Origin: Chryseobacterium indologenes
GTDB lineage: Bacteria; Bacteroidota; Bacteroidia; Flavobacteriales; Weeksellaceae
Assembly (NCBI GenBank): GCA_016025055.1
Contig: CP065590.1
Span: forward strand, 2,728,001 to 2,792,000
Direction of reading: 5' to 3'
Length of the DNA stretch: 64,000 nucleotides
Shown: in pieces, positions 17,172-26,187 of the stretch
How the letters are laid out: the number at the start of each line of letters is the position of its first letter
Numbering within the stretch: position 1 is the stretch's first letter
Notes under the pieces: generated by a model
Databases searched by the model: none
The model's input: only the letters and a program-made list of their open reading frames with translations
What the model was told of the DNA's origin: nothing
Position numbers and translations under genes: made by a program

Positions 17172-17942
17172 TTACTTACTAAACTTTAACGGATATTTTA
17201 CATTCTTATAATCATCAATGCTGGCTTTCAAAGAGCCTACCGCCAATTCAGCTTTCAATAGCATCGGGACATGATTGGCATCATTGGAAACCCACATTGT
17301 TACGCCTTCTTTTTCTTTAAATACCCTTCCGCTTTTCACGGATGGAATAATTTTTAAACAGTTAATAGTCCCGAATTTGGTCTTCAGATCTTCTGTTCCT
17401 GTCACTTTCAATTGGAAAGGAAACATCTCATCATCAATCCATACATTCATATTAATTACCGTTCCCACTTTCAGCTCTTCCGGGCTTTTACTTCTCAAAT
17501 AATAAAAGCATGAAAGCATATCCTGCACACCTTTTACTGATTTCAAAACTTTGGAACCATTGGCAGGTGTCTTTTTATCTGTTAAAATTAAAGTATTGTT
17601 ATCGTGATTGAAGACCGTTTCAAAATGCTGACGATATCCGCCTTCACGTACATTTCTCACATAGAAACTAGGTAATCCGTTTTCTGTATTGATGAAGCTT
17701 TCATACAAATCTTCTACCTTAAAGAAGGCTTTTACCGCTCCTGTGGTTTGTCCGGTACCTTTTACATACAAGTGAGGAGCTCCTTTGTAAGTGGTTTTTT
17801 TTGTTGTAAGATTTGCGGTCCCTGCATTTAAGAACCCATAGTGAATTCTTAAAGTGATCGATTCGCCGTCTGCAATATTATCAATCTGTGCCGAGCCTAA
17901 AAAGAATATAAATACTGCAACAAGGTTCAAAATTTTCTTCAT
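17172..17942 (-). CDS. Exported DUF3108 protein
   Basis: This 256-residue protein has a signal peptide (MKKILNLVAVFIFFLGSAQ). The mature sequence matches DUF3108: it starts with GESITLRIHYGFLNAGTANL, has YFLRS-like YYLRSKSPEEL, and ends with VTMWVSNDANHVPMLLKAELAVGSLKA. It has the beta-rich look of LolA/LolB-type lipid-binding folds. The function is unknown. It is a single gene with its own terminator and a TAAATTTG promoter motif at 17968-17975. Confidence 0.85.
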   Translation of the reverse strand: MKKILNLVAVFIFFLGSAQIDNIADGESITLRIHYGFLNAGTANLTTKKTTYKGAPHLYVKGTGQTTGAVKAFFKVEDLYESFINTENGLPSFYVRNVREGGYRQHFETVFNHDNNTLILTDKKTPANGSKVLKSVKGVQDMLSCFYYLRSKSPEELKVGTVINMNVWIDDEMFPFQLKVTGTEDLKTKFGTINCLKIIPSVKSGRVFKEKEGVTMWVSNDANHVPMLLKAELAVGSLKASIDDYKNVKYPLKFSK

Positions 17943-18053
17943 GGTATGTCATTTACAAATACATTGCCAAATTTAAAATCTTAATTGATAGATATTTGAC
18001 AAATCTCAGGTTTTTATTTAGAATCAATTAAATATGCTTCGCATTAAAATTAG

Positions 18054-18061
18054 TAAATTTG
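18054..18061 (+). promoter_or_regulatory. -7 promoter element of the ferredoxin reductase/ferredoxin pair
   Basis: TAAATTTG matches TAnnTTTG, 32 bases before the ATG at 18094. Confidence 0.55.
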
Positions 18062-18093
18062 CAGTTACATGTATAATTAAATTATCTTAAATT

Positions 18094-19149
18094 ATGATAA
18101 CCACTGATATATTGATCATAGGTGCAGGACCTACAGGACTTTTTGCAGTTTTTGAAGCTGGTCTTTTAAAAATGAAGTGCCACATTATTGATGCGCTTCC
18201 ACAGCCGGGAGGGCAATTGGCGGAACTTTATCCTAAGAAACCTATTTTTGATATTCCGGGGTATCCATCAGTGAATGCCGGAGAATTAGTGGATAATTTA
18301 ATGGAGCAGATCAAGCAGTTCCAACCCGGATTTACGCTGGGAGAAACTGCCGTTTCCTATACGAAAGTTGACGATGAATGGTTTGAGGTAATCACCAATA
18401 AAGGAACAGTTCACAGATGTAAGGCGATTGCCATTGCGGGTGGATTGGGGACTTTTGAACCAAGAAAGCCTACTTTTGACAATGTAGCTGACTATGAAGA
18501 AAAAGGTCTTGAATATTTCGTGAAAGAACCTGAACATTTCAGAAATAAAAAAGTAGTGATTGCCGGTGGAGGAGACTCTGCCCTTGACTGGAGTATCTTC
18601 CTTTCTAATGTAGCAAGCGAGGTAACTTTGATCCACAGAAGAAATGAGTTCAGAGGAGCTTTGGATTCTGTAGAAAAAGTTCAGGATTTGAAAAATGAAG
18701 GGAAAATTAAATTAATTACTCCTGCAGAAGTTACCGGTATCAGAGGTGACGGAAAAGTAGAAGCGATCACTGTACAGAAAGATGGTGAGGATGCTTTTGA
18801 AATTGAAACCGATTATTTCATTCCTTTATTCGGATTGACTCCCAAGTTGGGGGAGATCGGAAACTGGGGATTGAATATTGAGAAAAATGCGATTGTCGTA
18901 AACAATGCGCTTGATTATCAAACCAATATTGAGGGGATTTATGCCATCGGTGATATCAATACATATCCCGGAAAATTAAAACTAATTCTCTGTGGTTTCC
19001 ACGAAGCTACTCTGATGTGTCAGAGTGTTTACAACAGATTGAATCCTGGTAAAAAATTCGTATTGAAATATACAACGGTAAGTGGAGTAGACGGATTTGA
19101 CGGTAGCCGTAAAGAAGCAGAGAAGGCTGTTGTGAAAAAAATTGACTAA
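18094..19149 (+). CDS. Ferredoxin-NADP+ reductase (thioredoxin-reductase-like type)
   Basis: This 351-residue flavoprotein has the FAD motif GAGPTG (10-15) and a second dinucleotide motif GGGDSA (158-163) for NADPH. The C-terminal FAD block is YAIGDINTYPGKLKLILCGFHEA. It lacks the CxxC of thioredoxin reductase, which places it in the TrxR-like FNR class of Bacillus YumC and Chlorobium. It moves electrons between NADPH and ferredoxin. The ferredoxin gene begins 12 bases downstream, a direct partner assignment. Confidence 0.92.
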   Translation: MITTDILIIGAGPTGLFAVFEAGLLKMKCHIIDALPQPGGQLAELYPKKPIFDIPGYPSVNAGELVDNLMEQIKQFQPGFTLGETAVSYTKVDDEWFEVITNKGTVHRCKAIAIAGGLGTFEPRKPTFDNVADYEEKGLEYFVKEPEHFRNKKVVIAGGGDSALDWSIFLSNVASEVTLIHRRNEFRGALDSVEKVQDLKNEGKIKLITPAEVTGIRGDGKVEAITVQKDGEDAFEIETDYFIPLFGLTPKLGEIGNWGLNIEKNAIVVNNALDYQTNIEGIYAIGDINTYPGKLKLILCGFHEATLMCQSVYNRLNPGKKFVLKYTTVSGVDGFDGSRKEAEKAVVKKID

Positions 19150-19161
19150 TTTTGCAGAATT

Positions 19162-19491
19162 ATGTCAGATATTAATATTAAAATCACCGACAGAGAAGGT
19201 GTAACCCACGATGTGATAGCTCCTACGGATATGTCCATGAACTTAATGGAGATCATTCGTTCTTATGAATTGGCAGAAGAAGGTACTATTGGTGTATGTG
19301 GAGGAATGGCGATGTGTGCTTCTTGCCAGGTATATGTAATTAATGATCCCGGTCTGGAACCGATGGGAGATGAAGAAGATGCGATGCTGGCTGAAGCTTT
19401 CCATGTGAAAGACAACAGCAGATTGGGATGCCAGTTGCATATAGCAGATGAAATGGAAGGACTTGAAGTGGAAATTGCTCCTTATCCTTAG
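19162..19491 (+). CDS. [2Fe-2S] ferredoxin (adrenodoxin type)
   Basis: This 109-residue protein has cluster ligands C46-x5-C52-x2-C55 and C90, the adrenodoxin/Isc spacing, and the D-E-E-D-A-M-L acidic patch used for partner docking. It is almost certainly the electron partner of the reductase encoded just upstream. The final acceptor is unknown: there is no P450 or Isc gene in the window. A strong terminator follows. Confidence 0.92.
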   Translation: MSDINIKITDREGVTHDVIAPTDMSMNLMEIIRSYELAEEGTIGVCGGMAMCASCQVYVINDPGLEPMGDEEDAMLAEAFHVKDNSRLGCQLHIADEMEGLEVEIAPYP

Positions 19492-19514
19492 AAAATATTT
19501 TTTAATCTTAATAT

Positions 19515-19556
19515 AAAGCCCGTTGGAGTTGTACTCGAACGGGCTTTGTTTTTTTA
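19515..19556. terminator. Bidirectional terminator between ferredoxin and prolyl oligopeptidase
   Basis: Arms aaagcccgtt (19515-19524) and aacgggcttt (19538-19547) are followed by T7. The genes on both sides converge on it. Confidence 0.85.
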
Positions 19557-19569
19557 TAAATATTTCACA

Positions 19570-21723
19570 TTATTTTTTTGCCGGTTGGAACTTTGGATGC
19601 CCTACCTGCCATAATGCAAAAGCATACATATCTGCATATTCACGGAAGGCAACATCCAGATCACTTGTGAAATGGCCGTTTTCATAATTCACATAGAGCA
19701 GGACAGGTTTGCCTGAAGCGGTGCTGTTCTGCAGCTTCGCAGCAAATTTTCCAGGTTCCCATGGGGTAATTCTGGAATCATTCATCCCGGTACGAACGAG
19801 AACGGCAGGATATTTTACTCCTTTTTTTACTTTGCTTTGCACATCCATTTCGATCAGATGTTTGATGTCCCCGGACTCTTTTATGCTTCCCACCTCGGGA
19901 ATCTGATTGGCCCCGTTAGCAGAGTTTTGTGAACGAAGTACATTGGTCATCCCAACTTCAGCGATAGCAACGCCGTATAAATCCGGTCTTTCTGTGATGG
20001 CTCTACCTATAAGTACACCACCCATACTTGCTCCGTTGCCGATCAATTTTGATGGGGAAGTATATTTCTGATCAACAAGATATTGTGAGCAGGCAATAAA
20101 ATCTTTCCATGTATTGGGCTTTTTGGATTTCATTCCGTCTTGGTGCCAGTTTTCGCCTTTTTCACCGCCACCTCTTACATGGGCAATAGCGGTCACGACA
20201 CCTTGCTCCAGCAATACAACCAATTTATTGGAAAAACGTGGAACGGAAGATATTCCATAGCCGCCGTAGCCTGTAATATAAGCGGGAGCAGTCCCGTCCA
20301 TTTTCATATTTTTAGGATAAATAATCGAAAGGGGAACCATGGTGCCATCGTGGCTTTTTACTTCTACTTCTTTTACTTCGTATAATTGAGTATAGTCAGG
20401 ATAGTTGTTGTCTCCATTAAAATATTTACTTTTTACAACCTTACCGTTGGCAGGGCTGTATTCGTAAGCTGTACGAGGAGACAGCCAATTAAAATTATAG
20501 CATTGAAGATCGTCATTTTCACGGGCATTAAGCGGTGCAGAATTATTGACTCCTTCAGGTAAAGGAATTTTTTTGATGGCGAAGGTTTTCATATCCATCT
20601 GATATTTTTCCTGGGTAATACCGTTACTTACAGAGTAAATAAGATAATTTTTTGAGGTTTGTATAGAGGTTATGGAAGTCGTATTACTTTCAGGAACAAG
20701 TATTTTAGCATGCGCAAAATCCGGGTTTGATAAGCTTGTAACTCCTATTTTATAATTGGGTGCATTTTTATGGGTAAGGAAAAAGAGCTGATCTCCTGTA
20801 ATAAATGTCTGAACAATATCATCTGAAGCTTTTACAATCTGTTTCCAGGTGATTTTTTTATCCTTCAAAGCCGAGTAGGGTGCATAAAACTGAGGACTTT
20901 CCGATTTTGTGGAACCAAGATTAAGCAGGATATAGTTAAAATCATCAGAAAATTCAATCATAGGAAATTGCTCGATCAGCATGTTGAGTTCCGGATTATC
21001 TCCTTTGGAAGCCAGAATTATATCTTTATCTGTGCTGGTGCCAATATGATGCAGCTTAGCTTTCATATCTTTCAGAAGCATGTTGCTGTTCGGATCTCCG
21101 GTACTCATTTGGGTGTAAATGATGGAATTACCGTCTGAGGTGAATTCAAATCCAAATTCGCTCCACAAGGGACTAAGGACATCATCGAGGAGTTTTCCGG
21201 TTTTGACATCTAAAATCTTAAGCTCACAAATTTCACCACCTGATTTTGAGAATAAAAGAGCGATCTGATTTCCCTTCGTATCTATGCTGAAATTGGTGAT
21301 TTGGGTATTTTTTTTATAGGTTTCAGGATCAAAAAGTAAGCTTTCTTTTCCTGTAGTCATATCTCTTACATAAAGTTTCGAGAGCTTTTCGTTCTTCTTT
21401 GTTTTAGTATAGAAATAAAAATTTCCTCTCTGCTTGGCATAACTGAAAGTGTCACCACCCATTTCCTGAATTTGCTTCATCCCTTTATACAGCTCATCAC
21501 GATTGGGAATTTTGTCTATAACGCTATGGCTATAATCTGACTGGGCCTTGAACCAGTTTTTTACTTCAGGGCTTTTCAGATCTTCCAGCCATTGATAATT
21601 GTCTGTTATCTTTGTTCCGAAATAATCATCAGTGACAGATTTTTCAGGAGTGTTAGGATAATTATACTGAGCAAAAGTGATCTGGCTTAACAGAAAACAG
21701 CTCGTCAGAAATACATTTTTCAT
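19570..21723 (-). CDS. Exported prolyl oligopeptidase (S9A)
   Basis: This 717-residue protein has a signal peptide (MKNVFLTSCFLLSQITFAQ), a seven-bladed beta-propeller (about 60-430) and the C-terminal alpha/beta hydrolase domain. The predicted triad is S566 in NGASMGG, D649 in TGMNDSRI and H684 in ENGHF. The fragment G-G-Y-G near 490 and R-G-G-G-E-K-G-E-N-W-H are S9A hallmarks. It cuts short peptides after proline, here in the periplasm or outside. The Flavobacterium enzyme is the classical prolyl endopeptidase. Likely promoter TACATTTG at 21757-21764. Confidence 0.92.
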   Translation of the reverse strand: MKNVFLTSCFLLSQITFAQYNYPNTPEKSVTDDYFGTKITDNYQWLEDLKSPEVKNWFKAQSDYSHSVIDKIPNRDELYKGMKQIQEMGGDTFSYAKQRGNFYFYTKTKKNEKLSKLYVRDMTTGKESLLFDPETYKKNTQITNFSIDTKGNQIALLFSKSGGEICELKILDVKTGKLLDDVLSPLWSEFGFEFTSDGNSIIYTQMSTGDPNSNMLLKDMKAKLHHIGTSTDKDIILASKGDNPELNMLIEQFPMIEFSDDFNYILLNLGSTKSESPQFYAPYSALKDKKITWKQIVKASDDIVQTFITGDQLFFLTHKNAPNYKIGVTSLSNPDFAHAKILVPESNTTSITSIQTSKNYLIYSVSNGITQEKYQMDMKTFAIKKIPLPEGVNNSAPLNARENDDLQCYNFNWLSPRTAYEYSPANGKVVKSKYFNGDNNYPDYTQLYEVKEVEVKSHDGTMVPLSIIYPKNMKMDGTAPAYITGYGGYGISSVPRFSNKLVVLLEQGVVTAIAHVRGGGEKGENWHQDGMKSKKPNTWKDFIACSQYLVDQKYTSPSKLIGNGASMGGVLIGRAITERPDLYGVAIAEVGMTNVLRSQNSANGANQIPEVGSIKESGDIKHLIEMDVQSKVKKGVKYPAVLVRTGMNDSRITPWEPGKFAAKLQNSTASGKPVLLYVNYENGHFTSDLDVAFREYADMYAFALWQVGHPKFQPAKK

Positions 21724-21828
21724 GGGTTTTATTTTTTTGTGAGAAAATTCTGATCACAAATGTACTAAACAATAAGATTATAGAAACGGAAAGAGGAAAA
21801 CTTTTCAGGTCTTCCTCTTTCTGTAAAT

Positions 21829-22410
21829 TTAAATTTCCTCTTTCGATATCCACTTTCCAACGGTCGGAGCCTGATAGGTTCTCATTTTTTCAAGCAGTTC
21901 ATCAATATTGTCACTGATGAGCATCATTTCTCTGTTAACTTGCTTTAAAAAGCCTTTACTGACCATATTCTGAACCAGCTTGATCAGATCATCATAAAAG
22001 CCGTCAATATTCAATACACCGATGGGTTTCTTATGAAGCCCAAGCTGCGACCATGTAATCATTTCAAAAAATTCTTCCAGCGTACCATAGCCTCCGGGAA
22101 GTACGATCACTCCGTCACACAGGTCATTCATTTTGGTTTTTCTTTCGTGCATCGTTTCCACGAGCACCAGTTCGGTAAGGTTTTTATGAGCAATTTCTTT
22201 GGCCTGTAAAAAGTGGGGCAGAACGCCGGTTACTTTTCCGTTTTCACTTAAAGCCCCGTTGGCAATGGTTCCCATTAATCCGGTTTGGGACCCTCCATAA
22301 ATCAATTGTATATTTTGTTTTGCTAAAGTCTGCCCTAGTAAAAAAGCCTGTTCTTCATAGATTTTATCTGTACCAAAGCTTGAGCCACAGAATACGGTAA
22401 TACTTTTCAT
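21829..22410 (-). CDS. LOG-family protein (TIGR00730; cytokinin riboside 5'-phosphate phosphoribohydrolase-like)
   Basis: This 193-residue Rossmann-like protein has the diagnostic LPGGYGTLEEFFEMITW motif (PGGxGTxxE) and MHERKTKM before it. LOG proteins cleave nucleoside 5'-monophosphates to base and ribose phosphate. In bacteria most act on AMP-like substrates of unclear role. It is separated by about 100 bases from the peptidase downstream and by 80 bases from pepD, so it may be its own unit. Confidence 0.88.
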   Translation of the reverse strand: MKSITVFCGSSFGTDKIYEEQAFLLGQTLAKQNIQLIYGGSQTGLMGTIANGALSENGKVTGVLPHFLQAKEIAHKNLTELVLVETMHERKTKMNDLCDGVIVLPGGYGTLEEFFEMITWSQLGLHKKPIGVLNIDGFYDDLIKLVQNMVSKGFLKQVNREMMLISDNIDELLEKMRTYQAPTVGKWISKEEI

Positions 22411-22439
22411 GTTTAAAATGTCTTAATGGTTTAAATTAA

Positions 22440-22468
22440 AATATCCAAAATCTTTGATTTTGGATATT
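22440..22468 (-). terminator. Stem-loop downstream of pepD
   Basis: Arms aatatccaaaatc (22440-22452) and gattttggatatt (22456-22468) are complementary around a 3-base loop, 22 bases past the pepD stop. The T run is weak. Confidence 0.45.
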
Positions 22469-22489
22469 CAATATAGTTGTTTTAATATT

Positions 22490-23932
22490 CTATTTCTGAG
22501 GAATATTCGCTAAAATATCTTTCAGGAAACTCCAGAACTTCTGAGCAGAAGGGATATTGGCCTTCTCGTCAGGAGAGTGAGCTCCTCTGATGGTTGGTCC
22601 AAAACTTACCATTTCCATGTTAGGATAATTAGCCCCGATAATTCCACATTCAAGACCTGCATGACAAGCTACTACATGAGGTTTTTCATTGAATTTCTCG
22701 GTGTAGATTTTTTCCATGATCTGTACGATCTCTGAACCAGGCAATGGCTTCCATCCCGGATAAGAACCACTGAATACTACATTCATTCCTGCTAATTCTG
22801 CTACAGATTTTAATTGCTCTGCGGTAGAATATTTAGAAGAATCTACAGATGATCTTGTAAGGTTCAGGATTTTAAGTTCTCCTCCTTTTAATTCTACTCT
22901 TGCTACATTGTTTGATGCTTCTACAAGGTTTGCTACATCCGGACTCATTCTGTATACCCCGTTGTGAAGGGCTTTTAAAGTAAGGATTACTTTTTTAGAA
23001 TCCTCTTCTGATATAGCCTGATCTGAAGAAGTAGAGTTTTCAATATTGATCTGATGTCCCGGTTCTACAGAAGCAAATTCTTCCAGAATATCTTTTTTAA
23101 GAGCAGTTGCTTCTTCAATGAATTCTTGAGCATTTCTTACAGAAACGATAGCAACTCCTTCTCTTGGAATAGCATTTCTTAATCCTCCGCCATCAATAGT
23201 CAGTAACTGAATATTTTGATTTTCCAATCCTTTGTAAAGAAGCCTTCCCAGGATAATATTGGCATTTCCGAAACCTTTGTGAATATCCATCCCAGAGTGA
23301 CCTCCCTGAAGACCTTTTACTTCGATTCTTACGATTTGTCCTTTAGAAGCTTCTACAGCATAATTCTGAGTGATTGTCACATCAACACCTCCTGCACAAC
23401 CGATATCAATCTCATCATCTTCTTCAGTATCAAGGTTCAAAAGGATTTCTCCCGTTAATTGCCCTGGTTTTAAGCCTAAAGCTCCTGTCATTCCCGTTTC
23501 TTCATCAATTGTAAATAATGCTTCCAAAGCAGGGTGAGGGATATCAGAGCTTTCAAGAACAGACATGATTGTAGCGACTCCCAGACCGTTATCAGCTCCC
23601 AGAGTCGTCCCTTTTGCTTTTACCCAGTCACCATCGATTTCCATTTTGATTCCTTCCGTTTCAAAATCAAAATTTACATCATTATTCTTTTGACAAACCA
23701 TATCCAAATGTGATTGCAACACAATCGATTTACGGTTTTCCATTCCCGGGGTAGCCGGTTTTTTGATAATCACGTTTCCTACTTCATCTACTGTGGTTTC
23801 TAAGCCCAGATCTTCACCAAATCCTTTGATGAAAGCAATTACTTTTTCTTCCTTTTTAGAAGGTCTTGGAACAGCATTTAATTTGGAGAAATTTTTCCAG
23901 ATTATCTGCGGTTCTATGTTAGATAATTCCAT
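22490..23932 (-). CDS. pepD: Aminoacyl-histidine dipeptidase PepD (M20C)
   Basis: This 480-residue metallopeptidase has zinc ligands in SHLDMVC (H75, D77) and LGADNGLG (D114). The catalytic glutamate lies in IDEETGMTGA (about 143-151), with further ligands in NLDTEEDDEID and the C-terminal IRGAHSPDE. It hydrolyses dipeptides such as carnosine and Xaa-His in the cytosol. There is no signal peptide. The start ATG 23932 follows a TAAATTTG promoter (23949-23956) by 16 bases. Confidence 0.92.
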   Translation of the reverse strand: MELSNIEPQIIWKNFSKLNAVPRPSKKEEKVIAFIKGFGEDLGLETTVDEVGNVIIKKPATPGMENRKSIVLQSHLDMVCQKNNDVNFDFETEGIKMEIDGDWVKAKGTTLGADNGLGVATIMSVLESSDIPHPALEALFTIDEETGMTGALGLKPGQLTGEILLNLDTEEDDEIDIGCAGGVDVTITQNYAVEASKGQIVRIEVKGLQGGHSGMDIHKGFGNANIILGRLLYKGLENQNIQLLTIDGGGLRNAIPREGVAIVSVRNAQEFIEEATALKKDILEEFASVEPGHQINIENSTSSDQAISEEDSKKVILTLKALHNGVYRMSPDVANLVEASNNVARVELKGGELKILNLTRSSVDSSKYSTAEQLKSVAELAGMNVVFSGSYPGWKPLPGSEIVQIMEKIYTEKFNEKPHVVACHAGLECGIIGANYPNMEMVSFGPTIRGAHSPDEKANIPSAQKFWSFLKDILANIPQK

Positions 23933-23963
23933 TGAATTTTATTTTTCCCAAATTTACAAAATT

Positions 23964-23996
23964 AAAAATGCTTCTATGGGATACAGAAGCATTTTT
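23964..23996 (-). terminator. Terminator of the 24076 lipoprotein gene
   Basis: Arms aaaaatgcttct (23964-23975) and agaagcattttt (23985-23996) pair perfectly, with A/T runs on both sides. Confidence 0.7.
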
Positions 23997-24075
23997 TATG
24001 GGTCGTAAAAAGCGAAAAAAGTAAAATATCAGATTCGATTGTACTCTATTTTCCCTTTTTTCAGTTTAGTGTGTT

Positions 24076-24567
24076 TTAACATCCACATTCTCCGTAAATC
24101 GGTGTGGTAACAACAGTACCGTCAGGTTTTTCAATCGTCAGAGTGCCTTCAAATAATAAAGCTTCCTCACCTTTTATTTTTTTACCTTTTACAGAGATTT
24201 TGTAATCATTACTTTCGATTTCTTTGGTCAGTTCTTCGTCTACTTCCATATCACTTGATGAGATAAGGTTCATCACCATTCTTTTACCATCAAGTTTCAT
24301 GTAAGCTGTTTTTCCGGCATCATCTGCGTAGATGTATTTTTCAGCTTCAAAATCAGCTTTGGTTTTGGCAAAGTAACATGAACATTCTTTGATCTCTTTG
24401 GGAAAAGCAATGGTCTCAATCAGAATTTTTTCTGAAGAAGACTGTGCTACAGCAGAATCTTTAACAATGTTTAGCGAATCGCCAGGAGCAGAACCCTGAA
24501 CTGTTTCTTTTTCCTTTTTACAGGCTACTAAAAAAAGCGCAGAAAAGAAAATAATAAAGTATTTCAT
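24076..24567 (-). CDS. Putative lipoprotein of unknown function
   Basis: This 163-residue protein has a lipoprotein signal (FLVAC-KKE, modified C16), followed by a Ser/Ala-rich linker to about residue 45. The mature domain has a C-S-C pair in KECSCYFAKTK (about 58-68) and ends GECGC. The four cysteines could form disulfides in the periplasm. I do not recognise the family. It starts 20 bases downstream of the LURP-one gene and probably shares its transcript. Confidence 0.7.
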   Translation of the reverse strand: MKYFIIFFSALFLVACKKEKETVQGSAPGDSLNIVKDSAVAQSSSEKILIETIAFPKEIKECSCYFAKTKADFEAEKYIYADDAGKTAYMKLDGKRMVMNLISSSDMEVDEELTKEIESNDYKISVKGKKIKGEEALLFEGTLTIEKPDGTVVTTPIYGECGC

Positions 24568-24587
24568 TTTTTTGTGGTTTTATTGTT

Positions 24588-25193
24588 TTAACCTCTTGCC
24601 CTTTCCAGAAGTGTCATCATTAATAAAGACAGGATTACCAAGCTTTCCTCCTCATCATCAATATCAATCAATCTGTCCAGCTGGAATCTTCTTCCGAAGA
24701 ACGAAGGCATCTTTTTTAATTTAAAATAAGCTTTTCCATCAACACCAGTTACAGTATAGGAAGGATTCAGAAAATAGCCGGTAAACATTCCGATGATGGG
24801 AAGCTCTCCTACAAAACTGTCCCAGAATCTTACCCAGGCACTGTCTTCCTGAACTTTAAATTTCGGCTGGTCATTCGCATCCAGGATATCATAGCTCGCT
24901 TTCCAGATAGAACGCATCCCTTTTCGTGCCAATCTGCCGAAATTTTTGTTATCAACAATATCGTTTAAGGAATAAGAAGCGTTAAAATCAATCCATTGAT
25001 TAGCTCTGATTCTGAAAAGCTCCTTAGACTTGCTTTCATCATTGAATACAATTACATCTTCCTTCAGTTTAAACATTTTCTGACGCACGTAGGCTACATA
25101 ATTCCCGTTTTTGTCTGTAATGTTGAAGTCGCTTGCTAAGGTAGTGATTTTGAATTTGAAATCCAGTGGATAATTGAGATTGTTAAGTACCAT
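24588..25193 (-). CDS. LURP-one-related / scramblase-like protein
   Basis: This 201-residue protein has the Tubby-C-like barrel layout of the LURP-one-related family: DFKFKITTLASDFNITDKNG at the start, then VRQKMFKLKEDVIVFND, and W-x-A-S-Y-D-I-L-D in the middle. The C-terminal helix is buried-looking (ESLVILSLLMMTLLE). The biochemical role is unknown; relatives bind lipids or act as scramblase-like proteins. It is probably cytosolic or membrane-associated. The 377-base gap up to recR holds only AT-rich sequence and the recR promoter. Confidence 0.75.
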   Translation of the reverse strand: MVLNNLNYPLDFKFKITTLASDFNITDKNGNYVAYVRQKMFKLKEDVIVFNDESKSKELFRIRANQWIDFNASYSLNDIVDNKNFGRLARKGMRSIWKASYDILDANDQPKFKVQEDSAWVRFWDSFVGELPIIGMFTGYFLNPSYTVTGVDGKAYFKLKKMPSFFGRRFQLDRLIDIDDEEESLVILSLLMMTLLERARG

Positions 25194-25557
25194 GTTAGTT
25201 TATTTTTTTCATATGTAATTCGAGCGGCAAATATAAAGGTTTTTTTAGAGTTATAAGGTATTAGAAGTGCCAGGAAATGGTTAAAATATCATAATGAGAC
25301 ATTAAAGAAGGTTACATAGGATAAAAACTCATTGAAAGATTTCATTATGGCTTCACCTTTTAGTTAGAAAATATCTTATGATACAGGATGAAACAGGGGA
25401 GCTCAAATAAAAATAACTGTATTCTCAAAAAACTTAGTGGCATCTGAAGTGAAACCTAAAAATATAAACCTGGATTTAAAAACAAAAAAATGATTATTTA
25501 CTCTATATTATAATGTTTTGTTTACATTTTCAATAGGTAATTTTCAGCTATAATCCC

Positions 25558-25565
25558 TATTTTTG
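25558..25565 (+). promoter_or_regulatory. -7 promoter element next to recR (leaderless)
   Basis: TATTTTTG is followed by only 5 bases (TAACT) before the recR ATG at 25571, which implies a leaderless or near-leaderless mRNA. Confidence 0.55.
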
Positions 25566-25570
25566 TAACT

Positions 25571-26182
25571 ATGGATTATCCAAGTAAAGTTTTGGCAAAA
25601 GCCGTTGATGAGATTTCAGGATTACCCGGAATAGGAAGAAAAACTGCGCTAAGATTAGCATTGCATTTATTAAAACAACCTAATTCCCGGGCTGTAAGCC
25701 TTGGGAATTCCCTGATTAACCTTGTTAATGAAATAAAATATTGCAAAGACTGTCATAATTTCTCAGATTTTGAGGTTTGTGAGATCTGCAGCAATGAAAA
25801 GAGAACCGGTGAACTGATCTGTATTGTTGAAGATGTGCGGGATGTAATTGCTATAGAAAATACCGGAAAATATACCGGAAAATATCTGATTCTTGGAGGA
25901 AAGATCTCTCCGATGGAAGGAGTGGGTCCCGGCCAGTTAAATATTCCGAGTATCGAAAGGAAATTAAATGAAGGTAAGGTGAAAGAATTTATTTTTGCCT
26001 TAAGTGCAACGATGGAAGGAGACACCACGGCTTATTATATTTACAAAAAATTTAAAAATTTCAATGTGAATTTTTCAAGTATTGCCAGGGGAATTTCAGT
26101 AGGGGACGAGTTGGAGTATGCGGACGAAATATCTTTAGGACGGTCGATTATCAATAGGTTACCTTACAACGAAAAGGATTAA
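25571..26182 (+). CDS. recR: Recombination mediator RecR
   Basis: This 203-residue protein has the helix-hairpin-helix LPGIGRKTALRLALHLL (18-34), the zinc finger C58-x2-C61...C70-x2-C73, the Toprim core IVEDVRDVIAIE with D-T-T-A-Y-Y later, and the C-terminal Walker-B-like segment. It loads RecA onto gapped DNA with RecF and RecO. It forms an operon with the glycosyltransferase, which starts 5 bases downstream. Confidence 0.95.
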   Translation: MDYPSKVLAKAVDEISGLPGIGRKTALRLALHLLKQPNSRAVSLGNSLINLVNEIKYCKDCHNFSDFEVCEICSNEKRTGELICIVEDVRDVIAIENTGKYTGKYLILGGKISPMEGVGPGQLNIPSIERKLNEGKVKEFIFALSATMEGDTTAYYIYKKFKNFNVNFSSIARGISVGDELEYADEISLGRSIINRLPYNEKD

Positions 26183-26187
26183 TTAAT